DNA of 64,000 bases from contig NC_006513.1 of the NCBI RefSeq assembly GCF_000025965.1, forward strand, positions 558,001 through 622,000, read 5' to 3'. Made by a program: the position numbers and the translations under genes. Position 1 is the stretch's first letter; the number at the start of each line of letters is the position of its first letter. The notes beneath the pieces were generated by a model that was not told the origin of the DNA, searched no databases, and saw only the letters and a list, made by a program, of their open reading frames with translations. Source of the DNA: Aromatoleum aromaticum EbN1 (GTDB taxonomy: Bacteria > Pseudomonadota > Gammaproteobacteria > Burkholderiales > Rhodocyclaceae). Below are positions 9,581 through 18,767 of this stretch, one piece after another.

Positions 9581-11026
9581 TCAGCCGGTCCCGCCGACGG
9601 TCAAGCCGTCGATGCGCAGCGTCGGCTGGCCGACCCCGACCGGCACGCTCTGGCCATCCTTCCCGCACGTGCCGACGCCCGGATCCAGTGCCATGTCGTT
9701 ACCGATCATCGATACGCGCGTCAGCGCGTCCGGGCCGTTGCCGATCAGCGTCGCGCCCTTGACCGGGCGTGTGACCTTGCCGTTCTCGATCAGGTAGGCC
9801 TCGGCGGTCGAGAAGACGAACTTGCCCGACGTGATGTCGACCTGTCCGCCACCGAAATTGGCGGCGTACAGGCCTTTTTTCACCGACTTGATGATCTCCT
9901 CATGCGACTTGTCGCCGTTCAGCATGTAGGTGTTCGTCATGCGCGGCAGCGGCAGGTGCGCGAACGACTCGCGGCGGCCGTTGCCGGTCGGCTTCACGCC
10001 CATGAGGCGCGCGTTCATCGTGTCCTGCATGTAGCCGGTGAGGATGCCGTCCTCGATCAGCACCGTGCATTCGGTCGGATTGCCCTCGTCGTCGATCGTC
10101 AGCGAGCCGCGGCGATCCGGCAGCGTGCCGTCGTCGACGACCGTGACGCCTTTCGCCGCCACCTGCTGCCCCATGCGCCCGGAGAACGCGGAGCTGCCCT
10201 TGCGGTTGAAGTCGCCTTCCAGGCCGTGGCCGATCGCCTCGTGCAGCAGGATGCCGGGCCAGCCCGGTCCCAGCACGACGCTCATCGTACCGGCCGGCGC
10301 CGGCCCGGCACCGAGATTCGTGCGCGCCTGATGCACCGCGGCGAGCGCATATTCGCGCAGCCGGTCGTCGTCGAAATAACCGTAGTCGAAGCGTCCGCCG
10401 CCGCCGCCGCTGCCTTGCTCCCGGTCGCCGTTGTCTTCCATGATCACGGTGACCGAAACCCGCACCAGCGGACGCACGTCGGCCGCCATGTGGCCGTCGC
10501 TGCGCATCACCATGACGACTTCCCACGAGCCGGAGATGTGCGCCATCACCTGCGTGACGCGCGGATCCTCGTCGCGCGCGAAGCGTTCGAGCCGTTCGAG
10601 CAGCTTCACCTTCGCGGTGTCATCGAGCGACGCGAGCGGATCGTCGCCGCGGTACAGGCGCGGCAGGCCGGCATGCGGCCGGACCGCGACGCTGTGCTGG
10701 CCGCCCGCGTCGGCAATCGCCCGCGTGGCTTCGGCCGCCGCCGTCAGCGCCGGCAGGGAAATGTCATCGGAGTAGGCGAAAGCGGTCTTCTCGCCGCAGA
10801 TCGCACGCACCCCGACGCCCTGCTCGATATTGAAGCTGCCGGACTTGACGATGCCTTCCTCGAGGCTCCAGCCTTCGGAACGGTGATACTGGAAATACAG
10901 GTCGGCGTAGTCGAGCTGGTGGCTCAACAGCTTGCTGAACACTTTCTCGAGTTCCGGATGGCCCAGATCGTAGGGGTTCAGCAGGTAGCGGTCGGCCACC
11001 TTAAGCGAGTTTTGTGTGGGGCTCAT
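9581..11026 (-). CDS. tldD: Metalloprotease subunit TldD
   Basis: A 481-residue TldD-type zinc protease. The metal motif HEAIGHGLEGD is near residue 262 in the conserved block VVLGPGWPGILLHEAIGHG. TldD pairs with PmbA (TldE), also encoded in this window at 45.0-46.4 kb, to form a heterodimer that degrades unfolded peptides and matures modified peptides. The ATG at 11026 opens the MSPTQNSLKVAD family N-terminus; an apparently longer frame upstream is an artefact. It is the last gene of the yhdP-nitrilase-tldD block. Confidence 0.94.
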   Translation of the reverse strand: MSPTQNSLKVADRYLLNPYDLGHPELEKVFSKLLSHQLDYADLYFQYHRSEGWSLEEGIVKSGSFNIEQGVGVRAICGEKTAFAYSDDISLPALTAAAEATRAIADAGGQHSVAVRPHAGLPRLYRGDDPLASLDDTAKVKLLERLERFARDEDPRVTQVMAHISGSWEVVMVMRSDGHMAADVRPLVRVSVTVIMEDNGDREQGSGGGGGRFDYGYFDDDRLREYALAAVHQARTNLGAGPAPAGTMSVVLGPGWPGILLHEAIGHGLEGDFNRKGSSAFSGRMGQQVAAKGVTVVDDGTLPDRRGSLTIDDEGNPTECTVLIEDGILTGYMQDTMNARLMGVKPTGNGRRESFAHLPLPRMTNTYMLNGDKSHEEIIKSVKKGLYAANFGGGQVDITSGKFVFSTAEAYLIENGKVTRPVKGATLIGNGPDALTRVSMIGNDMALDPGVGTCGKDGQSVPVGVGQPTLRIDGLTVGGTG

Positions 11027-11106
11027 TGTTTGTCCAGTCGTTGGGTCGCCCCGTTCGACAGGGCCGACCCGATAAAGGTCACCGGAGTCTCGTCCGGCCC
11101 CCCGGT

Positions 11107-11949
11107 TCAGGTTGCGAGGCAGCGGTGCCGCAGCGCCGGCAGGCTCTCGCGCACCGCCGCGATACGGTCCGGGTCGAGGTCCGCGGCGACGACGCCGGGC
11201 CCTTCGTCCCGGCATGCGAGCACCTCGCCCCACGGGTCGACGATCAGGCTGTGTCCCCAGGTCACGCGCCCACCCGGGTGGCGCCCGCCTTGCGCAGGAG
11301 CCATCACGTAGCACTGGTTCTCGATCGCGCGCGCACGCAGCAGCACTTCCCAATGGTCGCGGCCGGTCGTCCACGTGAAGGCTGCCGGCAGCACGATCAG
11401 ATCGACCTTGCCCATCGCGCGGAAGAGTTCGGGAAAACGCAGGTCGTAGCACACCGACAACCCGACGCGACCGCACGGGCCGTCGAACGTGACGACCTCG
11501 CGCCCGGCCTCGATCGTCGCGGCCTCGTCGTACTGTTCGCTGCCCTTGCGAAAGCCGAACAGATGGATCTTGTCGTAGCGGGCGACCTGGACTCCGTCGG
11601 GGTCATACACCAGCATGCTGTTGCGGACCTTGCCGTCGGCGTCGGCGACGAGCGGAATCGTGCCGCCGACGAGCCACACGCGATGACGCGTGGCCACCTC
11701 GCGCAGGAAGTCCTGCAGCGGGCCGTGGCCTTCGGTCTCGCGGATCGCGACCTTCGCCGTCTCGTCCGGCGTGATCAGCGGGAAATACTCCGGCAGCGCG
11801 ACGAGCTGCGCGCCGTCGGCTGCCGCTTCGGCAACCAGCGCCGCGGCGACGCGCAGGTTCTCCGCGACGTCCGCGCCGGACACGGTCTGGATTGCCGCGA
11901 TCCGGCACGCTTCGGGCGAAGGGTCTGGGGACACGCTCACGTTCATCAT
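11107..11949 (-). CDS. Carbon-nitrogen hydrolase (nitrilase superfamily)
   Basis: A 280-residue cytoplasmic amidase/nitrilase-fold enzyme. The Glu-Lys-Cys catalytic set is visible: Glu in LPEYFPL (about residue 53), Lys in RYDKIHLFGF (about 125) and Cys in GLSVCYDLRFPELFR (about 167). The pattern fits NIT/omega-amidase or deaminated glutathione amidase, but the substrate cannot be fixed by motif. It overlaps the yhdP stop codon by 4 nt, indicating translational coupling in a yhdP-nitrilase-tldD operon. Confidence 0.85.
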   Translation of the reverse strand: MMNVSVSPDPSPEACRIAAIQTVSGADVAENLRVAAALVAEAAADGAQLVALPEYFPLITPDETAKVAIRETEGHGPLQDFLREVATRHRVWLVGGTIPLVADADGKVRNSMLVYDPDGVQVARYDKIHLFGFRKGSEQYDEAATIEAGREVVTFDGPCGRVGLSVCYDLRFPELFRAMGKVDLIVLPAAFTWTTGRDHWEVLLRARAIENQCYVMAPAQGGRHPGGRVTWGHSLIVDPWGEVLACRDEGPGVVAADLDPDRIAAVRESLPALRHRCLAT

Positions 11950-14900
11950 TCCTGGTCAGGTTGCGGATTCGCCGTGGCCGAACGGCCGGCGAGCTTCTCG
12001 ACTTTCGGGTCCGCCCAGCTGCCGGTGATCGCGTAATTGAAAGCGAACAGCTTTTCGATCGGGTCGCTGAGCGCTTTCTGGGCGACGTAGGCGACGACGC
12101 CGGCGACCGGATTGATCAGTCCGGCCGCCGTGCCGATCGCGACCGATTCGGACAGCGTCGGCTGAACGGTGACTTTCAGATCCTGGGTTTCCCTTTCGAC
12201 GTCCGCCGAGCCGCTCATGAGGATCCGGGCCGCCGGGCCGCGGATCAGCAGATCATCGGTCCGCATGACGCCGGCGCTGACGTCGATGCTACCGGAAATG
12301 CGATCGAACGCGAATCCTTCGCTGAGGACGTCGCGAAAATCCAGCGTCAGCCGTCGCGGCAGCGCTTGCAGACTGAGGACGCCGAGCAGGCGGCCCATGC
12401 CCGGCTCGAGCTTGCGGAACTGGCCGTTGCCCGCTTCCACGAGCATTCCGCCCGACAGCGACGGGTAGTGGATGCGCGTCGGCGCGCCGCTCCAGCCGAG
12501 CTTGCCGCTGAGGACCGCCTGTCCGCCGCGCACCGCCTCCTCGTAGCCCATGCGCGTCGCGAAGCGGCCGATGTCGTTCGCTTCGAGACGGAAATCGAGC
12601 GTGGTACTGGCGCGGGCGCCAGGACGCCACTCGCCGCGCCCTCTGAGCGTCGCGTCGGCATTGGCAATCGCGAGGGCATCGAGATGCCAGACATCACCGC
12701 GATTGCGCGCCTGCAGCTCGAGGCGCCCGAGGTCGATGCCGCGCAGCACGAAGCGCTCGGCGACGACATTCAATCCGGGCAGCCGGCGCGGCGGTTCGTA
12801 TGCTTCGAGGGGATCCGCGCCGCCCTCGCCCTCGTTCACGGCACCGACGACAAGCCGCTTCAGACGCGCCTCGAGCGCGCCTTCACCACGCTCGCGCCAG
12901 TCGAACTCGCCCTCGACTTCGGTGCTCGCGATGCGTCCCTTCCAGCCGCCGGCATCGGTTTGGGCAGCGATCCGCACCCCCGACAGGTTCTGACCGAATG
13001 CCGTTGCGCGCTTCACCTGCAGCTCGATGCCCGCCAGTGGCGGCATCTGCGCGTCAGCGCCCACACCCGCTGGCTCATCGGCAGCGTCCTCGCTATCGAA
13101 GACCGCGCGCCACGCATCGACGTCGAGCTCATCGAGCTCGGCGACCACCATCACGCCGCGGTCGGCCTGGCGCAGCGGCGCAAACAGCGCCAGGCCGCCA
13201 CGTTCGATCTCCCATCCCTGCTCGCTGCGGCGTCGCATGAGCTCGAGTTCGGCGCGCCCGTCGAGCACGACGCGGATGTCCTCACGCGCGCCGCCGGGAA
13301 AGGCGAGCGCGACGTGCAGCGGCCAGCGCACCGTCGCACTCTTGTTCATCGGCGCCGGCAGGCTGGACGCCACGCCCGACAGGTCGGACTGCACGACGAC
13401 GCGGGTCTGCTGCGCGCGCAGGTCGATGCTCGCCTGCCAGGGCAACGTCCCCGACAGGTGCGCGAGCACCGGCCAGTCGTGCGCCTGGCGCAACGCCTGG
13501 ATGCTTGCCGCACCCGTCGCCGTGAAGCTCACGCCGCCGTCCTTCGCGGCATCGGCAACCAGTTGCATCGGTTCGCCGAAAAGCCGTCCGTGCGCCTCCG
13601 GGATCGCGAGATCCTTTTCGGTGAAACGCACCCTGCCCCCGGCTTCGGTCACCGGTGGCAACGCGTCGACCAGCCACAGGCGATTGTCGGCAAAGCGGAA
13701 TTCCCCTTTCACGGTGCTGTCGGCGATGTCGCGCAGCGGCATCACCAGCTTCAGGTCGAGCGTTCCACGCCCCTCGGCGCGCATGCCGTCGGTGAAACCG
13801 TCGATCCGCCCGCTGACCGGGCTCGCCGAGACGAAGCGGAGAAACTCCGCAGTGGGACCGCCTGCGCGCCCGTCGATCGTCATCACCTCGCCTGCAGGGG
13901 CGTCGAGCTCCGGCACTTCCGCGACGACGCGGCCCAGCGTCGCGCCGAAGATGCGCGCCCGCTCGGCAACGATTCGCATCCCGGGCCCATCGAAACGCAC
14001 TTCGCCGTGGATGTCGGTGATCGCCGGCCAGCCTTCGGCATAGTCGAGACTCGCTCCGGCGACGCGCGTCGTCACCAGGAACTGGCCCGATGCGCCGTCG
14101 CGAAACGGAAAGTCGTCGAGCTTGCCCCGCAGCCGCAACCGCGCCTCCGGTACCGTTCCGCCACTGAGGGCGCGGCGCAGCCAGTCGCGCGTCGCGTCGT
14201 TGACGACTTTCGGCAGGTAGCGCCATACCGCCTTGCTTTCGGCGCGCGTCAGATGCGCGGCGAGGTCGATTTCCCCGCGCCCTTCAGCCGCAGGCCGGTA
14301 CCAGCCGGACGCACTGCCGGCGGCATCCGCGTTGTCGAAATTCGCGCGGTCGAGCGCGATTTCCAGTTGTCCGTCCTTCCGCATCCAGCCGCCATCAGCG
14401 TGCAGCACCGAAAACGCGAGGCGCGACCCCGGGAAGACCGCGGGCAGGTCGAGCGCCATGTCCTGCCCGACGAGACCGAAACGGCCGCGCTGTTCGTCGC
14501 CTTCGATCTCGCCCGACAGCCCCGCGAGGCCCGGCAGGACCCCTTGCGGACGTAGCCCGATATCGTGGAAGCGGGTCTTCAGGCTCCAGCTGTCCGGTTG
14601 CACGACCTCGCCGCGCCAGGCGAGCTGCAACGCTTCCAGCCGCCCCTGCGGATCGGCCGCCGCAAGGCGCGCACGCACCGCTTCATCGAACGGCAGATGC
14701 GCCGCCAGGCGCGCGAGCACACCGAAATCGAGGCGGTTCGCACTGAACTGTCCTCCGTCGGGCTTGCCATCGATCGCCTCGCGCAGCGTGAAATCCAAAT
14801 CGACGGGTTCGACATGCAGGCCGTCGCTGGTGACGAGTTGCAGCGCCCGCGCTGATAAGCTCAGCCCCGCCGGCGAACGCCGCCCGGACAGGCGGCCGCG

Positions 14901-15830
14901 TGCGCTGGCGAGCTGCAGTTCGGGCAGGTCCGCAGCGAGGCGCGTCGCGATCTCATCGGCGGCGAAGTTCGCCGTGAATGCTTCCGGTTGCCCGTGCGTG
15001 AGTTCCAGCCACGCCCGCATACCGCCGTTGCCGGCAAGTTCGATCGGGTAGTCGATCCACGCCCGCCATCCGCCCAAATCGGCCTGTGCGAGGGCCAGGT
15101 AAAGCTCGCCGCTCCACGTGCCGGGCTCGGCAGGCTGTGCGCTGGTGATGTCCCCGCGCAAGTCGAGTGTCGAAGCGAGCGCAGCGGGAGGCGCGGCCTG
15201 CAGGCCGAAGCGGTAACGCCCTCCGGCGTGGGCGAGACGGAAATTCACCTGTTCGAGCCGCAGCTCGGGCGCGGCACGCCGGGCATCGTGCCAGCTCACC
15301 GCTGCGTCGCGGATCACGATCTCGCGCTGCCCGAACAGCCAATCGGATAGCCCCCCGGAAGGGCCGCCCGAGGCGACCGGAATCCCGGCAACGAAGAGCT
15401 GCCCGCCGGCGTCGCGCCGCAACGCCAGTTGCGGCGCATGCAGGACGAGCCGGTGAAAGTGCGGCTGCCCGCGCAGCAGCGACCACCACGCGAGCGTCGC
15501 ATCGACGGTGTCGAGCCGCAGCGCGGGACGGCCTTCACGGTCGCGCAGTTCGACGCCCGACAGATGCAGGCGCGGGCGCAGCCCCGACACGTCGGCCGAC
15601 AATGCGTCGATCGAAACCGGCAGGCCGACGGCGTCGCCGATCAGCGCGGCGAGGTGGCCGCGGTACTGGTCGGCACGCGGCAGCAGCACGTCGCGCACGA
15701 GCAGGAACGACAGCGCCGCGACGAAGAATGCGACCGCGAGTCCGATCGCCACGGGACGCCATGCGGAGCGGCGGCGCGTTGTCATGCTGGCGGCATTGGT
15801 TGCGGCAGGAAGGACGGAAGGAGCGTTCAT
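11946..15830 (-). CDS. yhdP: YhdP family AsmA-like lipid-transfer protein
   Basis: A 1294-residue envelope-spanning protein. A single N-terminal membrane anchor lies at about residues 26-46, followed by a long beta-rich periplasmic region ending in an AsmA-like C-terminal domain (LSLQALPRRLTLDFRDVLSEGFAFD). YhdP, TamB and YdbH are thought to carry phospholipid between inner and outer membranes. Length matches the family. The yhdP-tldD neighbourhood is conserved with enterobacteria. It is divergent from glnE, with 139 bp between the start codons. Confidence 0.9.
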   Translation of the reverse strand: MNAPSVLPAATNAASMTTRRRSAWRPVAIGLAVAFFVAALSFLLVRDVLLPRADQYRGHLAALIGDAVGLPVSIDALSADVSGLRPRLHLSGVELRDREGRPALRLDTVDATLAWWSLLRGQPHFHRLVLHAPQLALRRDAGGQLFVAGIPVASGGPSGGLSDWLFGQREIVIRDAAVSWHDARRAAPELRLEQVNFRLAHAGGRYRFGLQAAPPAALASTLDLRGDITSAQPAEPGTWSGELYLALAQADLGGWRAWIDYPIELAGNGGMRAWLELTHGQPEAFTANFAADEIATRLAADLPELQLASARGRLSGRRSPAGLSLSARALQLVTSDGLHVEPVDLDFTLREAIDGKPDGGQFSANRLDFGVLARLAAHLPFDEAVRARLAAADPQGRLEALQLAWRGEVVQPDSWSLKTRFHDIGLRPQGVLPGLAGLSGEIEGDEQRGRFGLVGQDMALDLPAVFPGSRLAFSVLHADGGWMRKDGQLEIALDRANFDNADAAGSASGWYRPAAEGRGEIDLAAHLTRAESKAVWRYLPKVVNDATRDWLRRALSGGTVPEARLRLRGKLDDFPFRDGASGQFLVTTRVAGASLDYAEGWPAITDIHGEVRFDGPGMRIVAERARIFGATLGRVVAEVPELDAPAGEVMTIDGRAGGPTAEFLRFVSASPVSGRIDGFTDGMRAEGRGTLDLKLVMPLRDIADSTVKGEFRFADNRLWLVDALPPVTEAGGRVRFTEKDLAIPEAHGRLFGEPMQLVADAAKDGGVSFTATGAASIQALRQAHDWPVLAHLSGTLPWQASIDLRAQQTRVVVQSDLSGVASSLPAPMNKSATVRWPLHVALAFPGGAREDIRVVLDGRAELELMRRRSEQGWEIERGGLALFAPLRQADRGVMVVAELDELDVDAWRAVFDSEDAADEPAGVGADAQMPPLAGIELQVKRATAFGQNLSGVRIAAQTDAGGWKGRIASTEVEGEFDWRERGEGALEARLKRLVVGAVNEGEGGADPLEAYEPPRRLPGLNVVAERFVLRGIDLGRLELQARNRGDVWHLDALAIANADATLRGRGEWRPGARASTTLDFRLEANDIGRFATRMGYEEAVRGGQAVLSGKLGWSGAPTRIHYPSLSGGMLVEAGNGQFRKLEPGMGRLLGVLSLQALPRRLTLDFRDVLSEGFAFDRISGSIDVSAGVMRTDDLLIRGPAARILMSGSADVERETQDLKVTVQPTLSESVAIGTAAGLINPVAGVVAYVAQKALSDPIEKLFAFNYAITGSWADPKVEKLAGRSATANPQPDQE

Positions 15831-15882
15831 CTCGATAATGCTTGAGGCCGATGCTGCACGACTGAAAACGGACAGGCTTGGC

Positions 15883-15888
15883 TACAAT
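15883..15888 (+). promoter_or_regulatory. Candidate -10 element for glnE
   Basis: TACAAT lies about 80 bp ahead of the chosen glnE start, in the 139-bp interval shared with yhdP. No convincing -35 partner is seen. Confidence 0.35.
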
Positions 15889-15969
15889 CCGCTCCACGTC
15901 CTCCGCGCCGACGCCGCCACGCGGCGTCAGGAGCCCGCCATTCTAACAATGATCCGGAGCTCGCCTCCC

Positions 15970-18654
15970 ATGTCCGTCGACTCCTCGCCGCTGCCCGAAG
16001 CGCTCCGCCACGCCGCGTCCATTTCCCGATTCATGCGCCGCATGCTCGACAGCCGGCCGTGGCTCGCCGCGCAGCTCGCGGGTTCGCTCGGACAACCGCT
16101 CGACAGCGAAGCGATGTCGTCGTTCCTCGCGAACCGCGGCGTCGACGAAGCGAGGCTGCGGGCGAGCCTGCGCCACTTGCGCAGCTGGGTCGTCTGCCAC
16201 GTGCTGACACGCGACCTGAACGGCTTCGCGGACCTCGCCGAAGTCACCGAAACGATGACGGTGCTCGCCGAAGTGACGGTCCGCGCCACGTACGAGGTGC
16301 TGCGCGAAGGGCTGGTTGCGCGCTATGGCGCGCCGCTGTCGCCGACCGGCTGGGAGCAGGAGCTGCTGGTCATCGGCATGGGCAAGCTGGGCGGGCGCGA
16401 ACTCAACGTGTCGTCGGACATCGACCTGATCTTCGTCTACCCCGAGGACGGCGACACCGGCGGCAACAAGGTGATCAGCAACTTCGAATTCTTCGAACGG
16501 CTCGGCAAACAGATGATCCAGGCGCTCGCCGACGTCACCGAGCACGGCCAGGTGTTCCGCGTCGACATGCGCCTGCGACCGAACGGCGATTCGGGGCCGC
16601 TGGTGTGCTCGTTCGACATGCTCGAGAACTATTTCATCACGCAGGGCCGCGAGTGGGAGCGCTACGCGTGGATCAAGGCGCGAGTGCTGGCCGGCGAGCG
16701 CTATCACGAACTGGAACAGATCGCGCGCCCGTTCGTGTTCCGCAAATACCTGGATTTTGGCTCGATCAACGCGATGCGCGCGCTGCACGCGCAGATCCGG
16801 CGCGAAGTCACGCGGCGCGACCGCGTGAACAACATCAAGCTCGGGCCCGGCGGCATCCGCGAGATCGAATTCACCGCGCAGGTGTTCCAGCTGATCCGCG
16901 GCGGGCGCGAACCGGGATTGCAGGTGCGCGCGACGCTCGACGTGCTCGCGGTGCTCGGCGAGCGCGGCATCCTCACGCCGCAAACGGTGGGCGAACTTGC
17001 CGAAGCCTACGACTTCCTGCGCCGCCTCGAGCATCGGCTGCAGTACCTCGACGACGCGCAGACGCACGACCTGCCCGGCAACGACGAAGACTGCGAGTGC
17101 ATTGCGCGGGCGATGGACTTTCCCGACTACACGTCGTTCCTCGGCGTGCTCGACCACCATCGCGCCGCGGTGAGCCGCCATTTCGACCACGTGTTCGGCG
17201 ATCCGAGCGAGGAAGCCCACACGCTCGACAGCATGTGGGCGGCCGCACGGGACGTCGAGCAGGCCGAACCGATCCTCTCGCGCCTCGGCTACGGCGACCC
17301 GTCCGGCGCCGCACATCGGCTTGCGGCGCTGCACGGCAGCGCGCGCTACCAGCAGTTGCCGAACCACATCCGCAGCCGGCTTGACGCGCTGATGCCGCGC
17401 GTCGTCGAAGTCGCTGCGGCGACCCCGGGCCCAGATGAAACGCTTGCGCGCTGCATCGACCTGATCGAGGCGATCAGCCGCCGCGGCGCCTACCTCGCGC
17501 TGCTGCAGCAATACCCGCAGGCGCTGCGGCGCGTTGCCGACCTCGTCGGCGCGTCGCGCTGGGCGGCGCAGTACCTGACGCGCCACCCGATCTTGCTCGA
17601 CGAACTGCTCGACGACCGCAATCTCGAACCGGCTCCCGACTGGGACGCGCTGCGCGCGCAGATGCGCGACACGCTAGACACGCTCGAGCCCGACATGGAG
17701 CGCCAGATGGACGTCATGCGCGAGCAGCACCACGCACAAGTGTTCCGGCTGCTGACGCAGGACATCGCCGGACTGCTGACGGTCGAGAAGCTCGCCGACC
17801 ACCTGTCGGCGCTCGCCGACCTGATGCTCGAACTCGCGCTGCCGCTGGTGTGGCGCAAGATCAAGATCCGCCACCGCGACGACCCCGCATTCGCCGTCAT
17901 CGCCTACGGCAAGCTCGGCGGCAAGGAACTCGGCTACGCCTCGGATCTCGACATCGTGTTCCTGTTCGACGACCCGGCACCCGAAGCGCTCGAGGTCTAC
18001 ACCCGGCTCGCGCAGCGCATCAACACCTGGCTGTCGAGCCAGACCGCCGCGGGCATCCTGTTCGAGACCGACCTGCGGCTGCGCCCGAACGGCGAGTCCG
18101 GCCTGCTCGTGACGTCGATCGAGTCGTTCCGCAAGTACCAGCTCGAATCGGCGTGGGTTTGGGAACACCAAGCGCTGACGCGCGCCCGCTTCGCCGCCGG
18201 CGACGCGACGATCGGCGCCGCCTTCGAGCGCATCCGCTGCGAAGTGCTGCGCCTGCCGCGCGATATCGCCGCGCTGCGTGCCGAAGTGCTGGCGATGCGC
18301 CGCAAAATGAGCGACGCGCACGCCGGAAAAAGCGAACGGTTCAACCTCAAGCACGACGCCGGCGGCCTCGTGGACGTCGAATTCCTGATCCAGTACCTCG
18401 TGCTCGGCCACGCGCACCGCTACCCGGAACTCACCGGCAACCTCGGCAACATCGCGCTGCTGCGCATCGCCGGCGAACTCGGCCTGATTCCCGCCGAGCT
18501 GGCTGCGCGCTGCGGCGACAGCTATCGCCTGTTCCGTCGCCTGCAGCACCGCCAGCGCCTCAACGGCCTCCTGTCGCTGGTCGCTCCGGACGAGGTCGCA
18601 GCCGCTCGGGAACCGGTCCGGGCACTCTGGACAATCGTGTTCGGCAGCGCCTGA
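15970..18654 (+). CDS. glnE: Bifunctional glutamine synthetase adenylyltransferase/adenylyl-removase
   Basis: An 894-residue enzyme that adenylylates or deadenylylates glutamine synthetase according to PII state. Two nucleotidyltransferase domains are clear: the N-terminal removase (GMGKLGGRELNVSSDIDLIF, about residue 137) and the C-terminal transferase (YGKLGGKELGYASDLDIVF, about 645), each followed by a GlnD-PII-like helical region. The start at 15970 was chosen; an in-frame ATG at 15949 is possible. It is followed by the CYTH-CHAD gene, an adjacency also seen in enterobacteria. Confidence 0.95.
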   Translation: MSVDSSPLPEALRHAASISRFMRRMLDSRPWLAAQLAGSLGQPLDSEAMSSFLANRGVDEARLRASLRHLRSWVVCHVLTRDLNGFADLAEVTETMTVLAEVTVRATYEVLREGLVARYGAPLSPTGWEQELLVIGMGKLGGRELNVSSDIDLIFVYPEDGDTGGNKVISNFEFFERLGKQMIQALADVTEHGQVFRVDMRLRPNGDSGPLVCSFDMLENYFITQGREWERYAWIKARVLAGERYHELEQIARPFVFRKYLDFGSINAMRALHAQIRREVTRRDRVNNIKLGPGGIREIEFTAQVFQLIRGGREPGLQVRATLDVLAVLGERGILTPQTVGELAEAYDFLRRLEHRLQYLDDAQTHDLPGNDEDCECIARAMDFPDYTSFLGVLDHHRAAVSRHFDHVFGDPSEEAHTLDSMWAAARDVEQAEPILSRLGYGDPSGAAHRLAALHGSARYQQLPNHIRSRLDALMPRVVEVAAATPGPDETLARCIDLIEAISRRGAYLALLQQYPQALRRVADLVGASRWAAQYLTRHPILLDELLDDRNLEPAPDWDALRAQMRDTLDTLEPDMERQMDVMREQHHAQVFRLLTQDIAGLLTVEKLADHLSALADLMLELALPLVWRKIKIRHRDDPAFAVIAYGKLGGKELGYASDLDIVFLFDDPAPEALEVYTRLAQRINTWLSSQTAAGILFETDLRLRPNGESGLLVTSIESFRKYQLESAWVWEHQALTRARFAAGDATIGAAFERIRCEVLRLPRDIAALRAEVLAMRRKMSDAHAGKSERFNLKHDAGGLVDVEFLIQYLVLGHAHRYPELTGNLGNIALLRIAGELGLIPAELAARCGDSYRLFRRLQHRQRLNGLLSLVAPDEVAAAREPVRALWTIVFGSA

Positions 18655-18767
18655 GCCACGGCGCCCCCGAACTCCCCCGGCGCGCGCATCGCATCGCCAT
18701 ACATCTGCCGGTAACGGCACGAGGACTACAATCGGCCACTTCTTCACCCGTGGCCCGCCACCTTCCA

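Noticed and set aside
11027-11476. 150-codon N-terminal extension of tldD
   Set aside because: It runs through the nitrilase gene on the same strand in another frame and lacks TldD similarity; the true start is 11026.
11892-14555. Long plus-strand frame of 887 codons antisense to yhdP
   Set aside because: Arg/His/Asp-rich translation with no domain; a codon-bias shadow of the yhdP coding strand.
15943-17586. Long minus-strand frame of 547 codons antisense to glnE
   Set aside because: Composition typical of antisense GC-rich frames; glnE on the plus strand is unambiguous.
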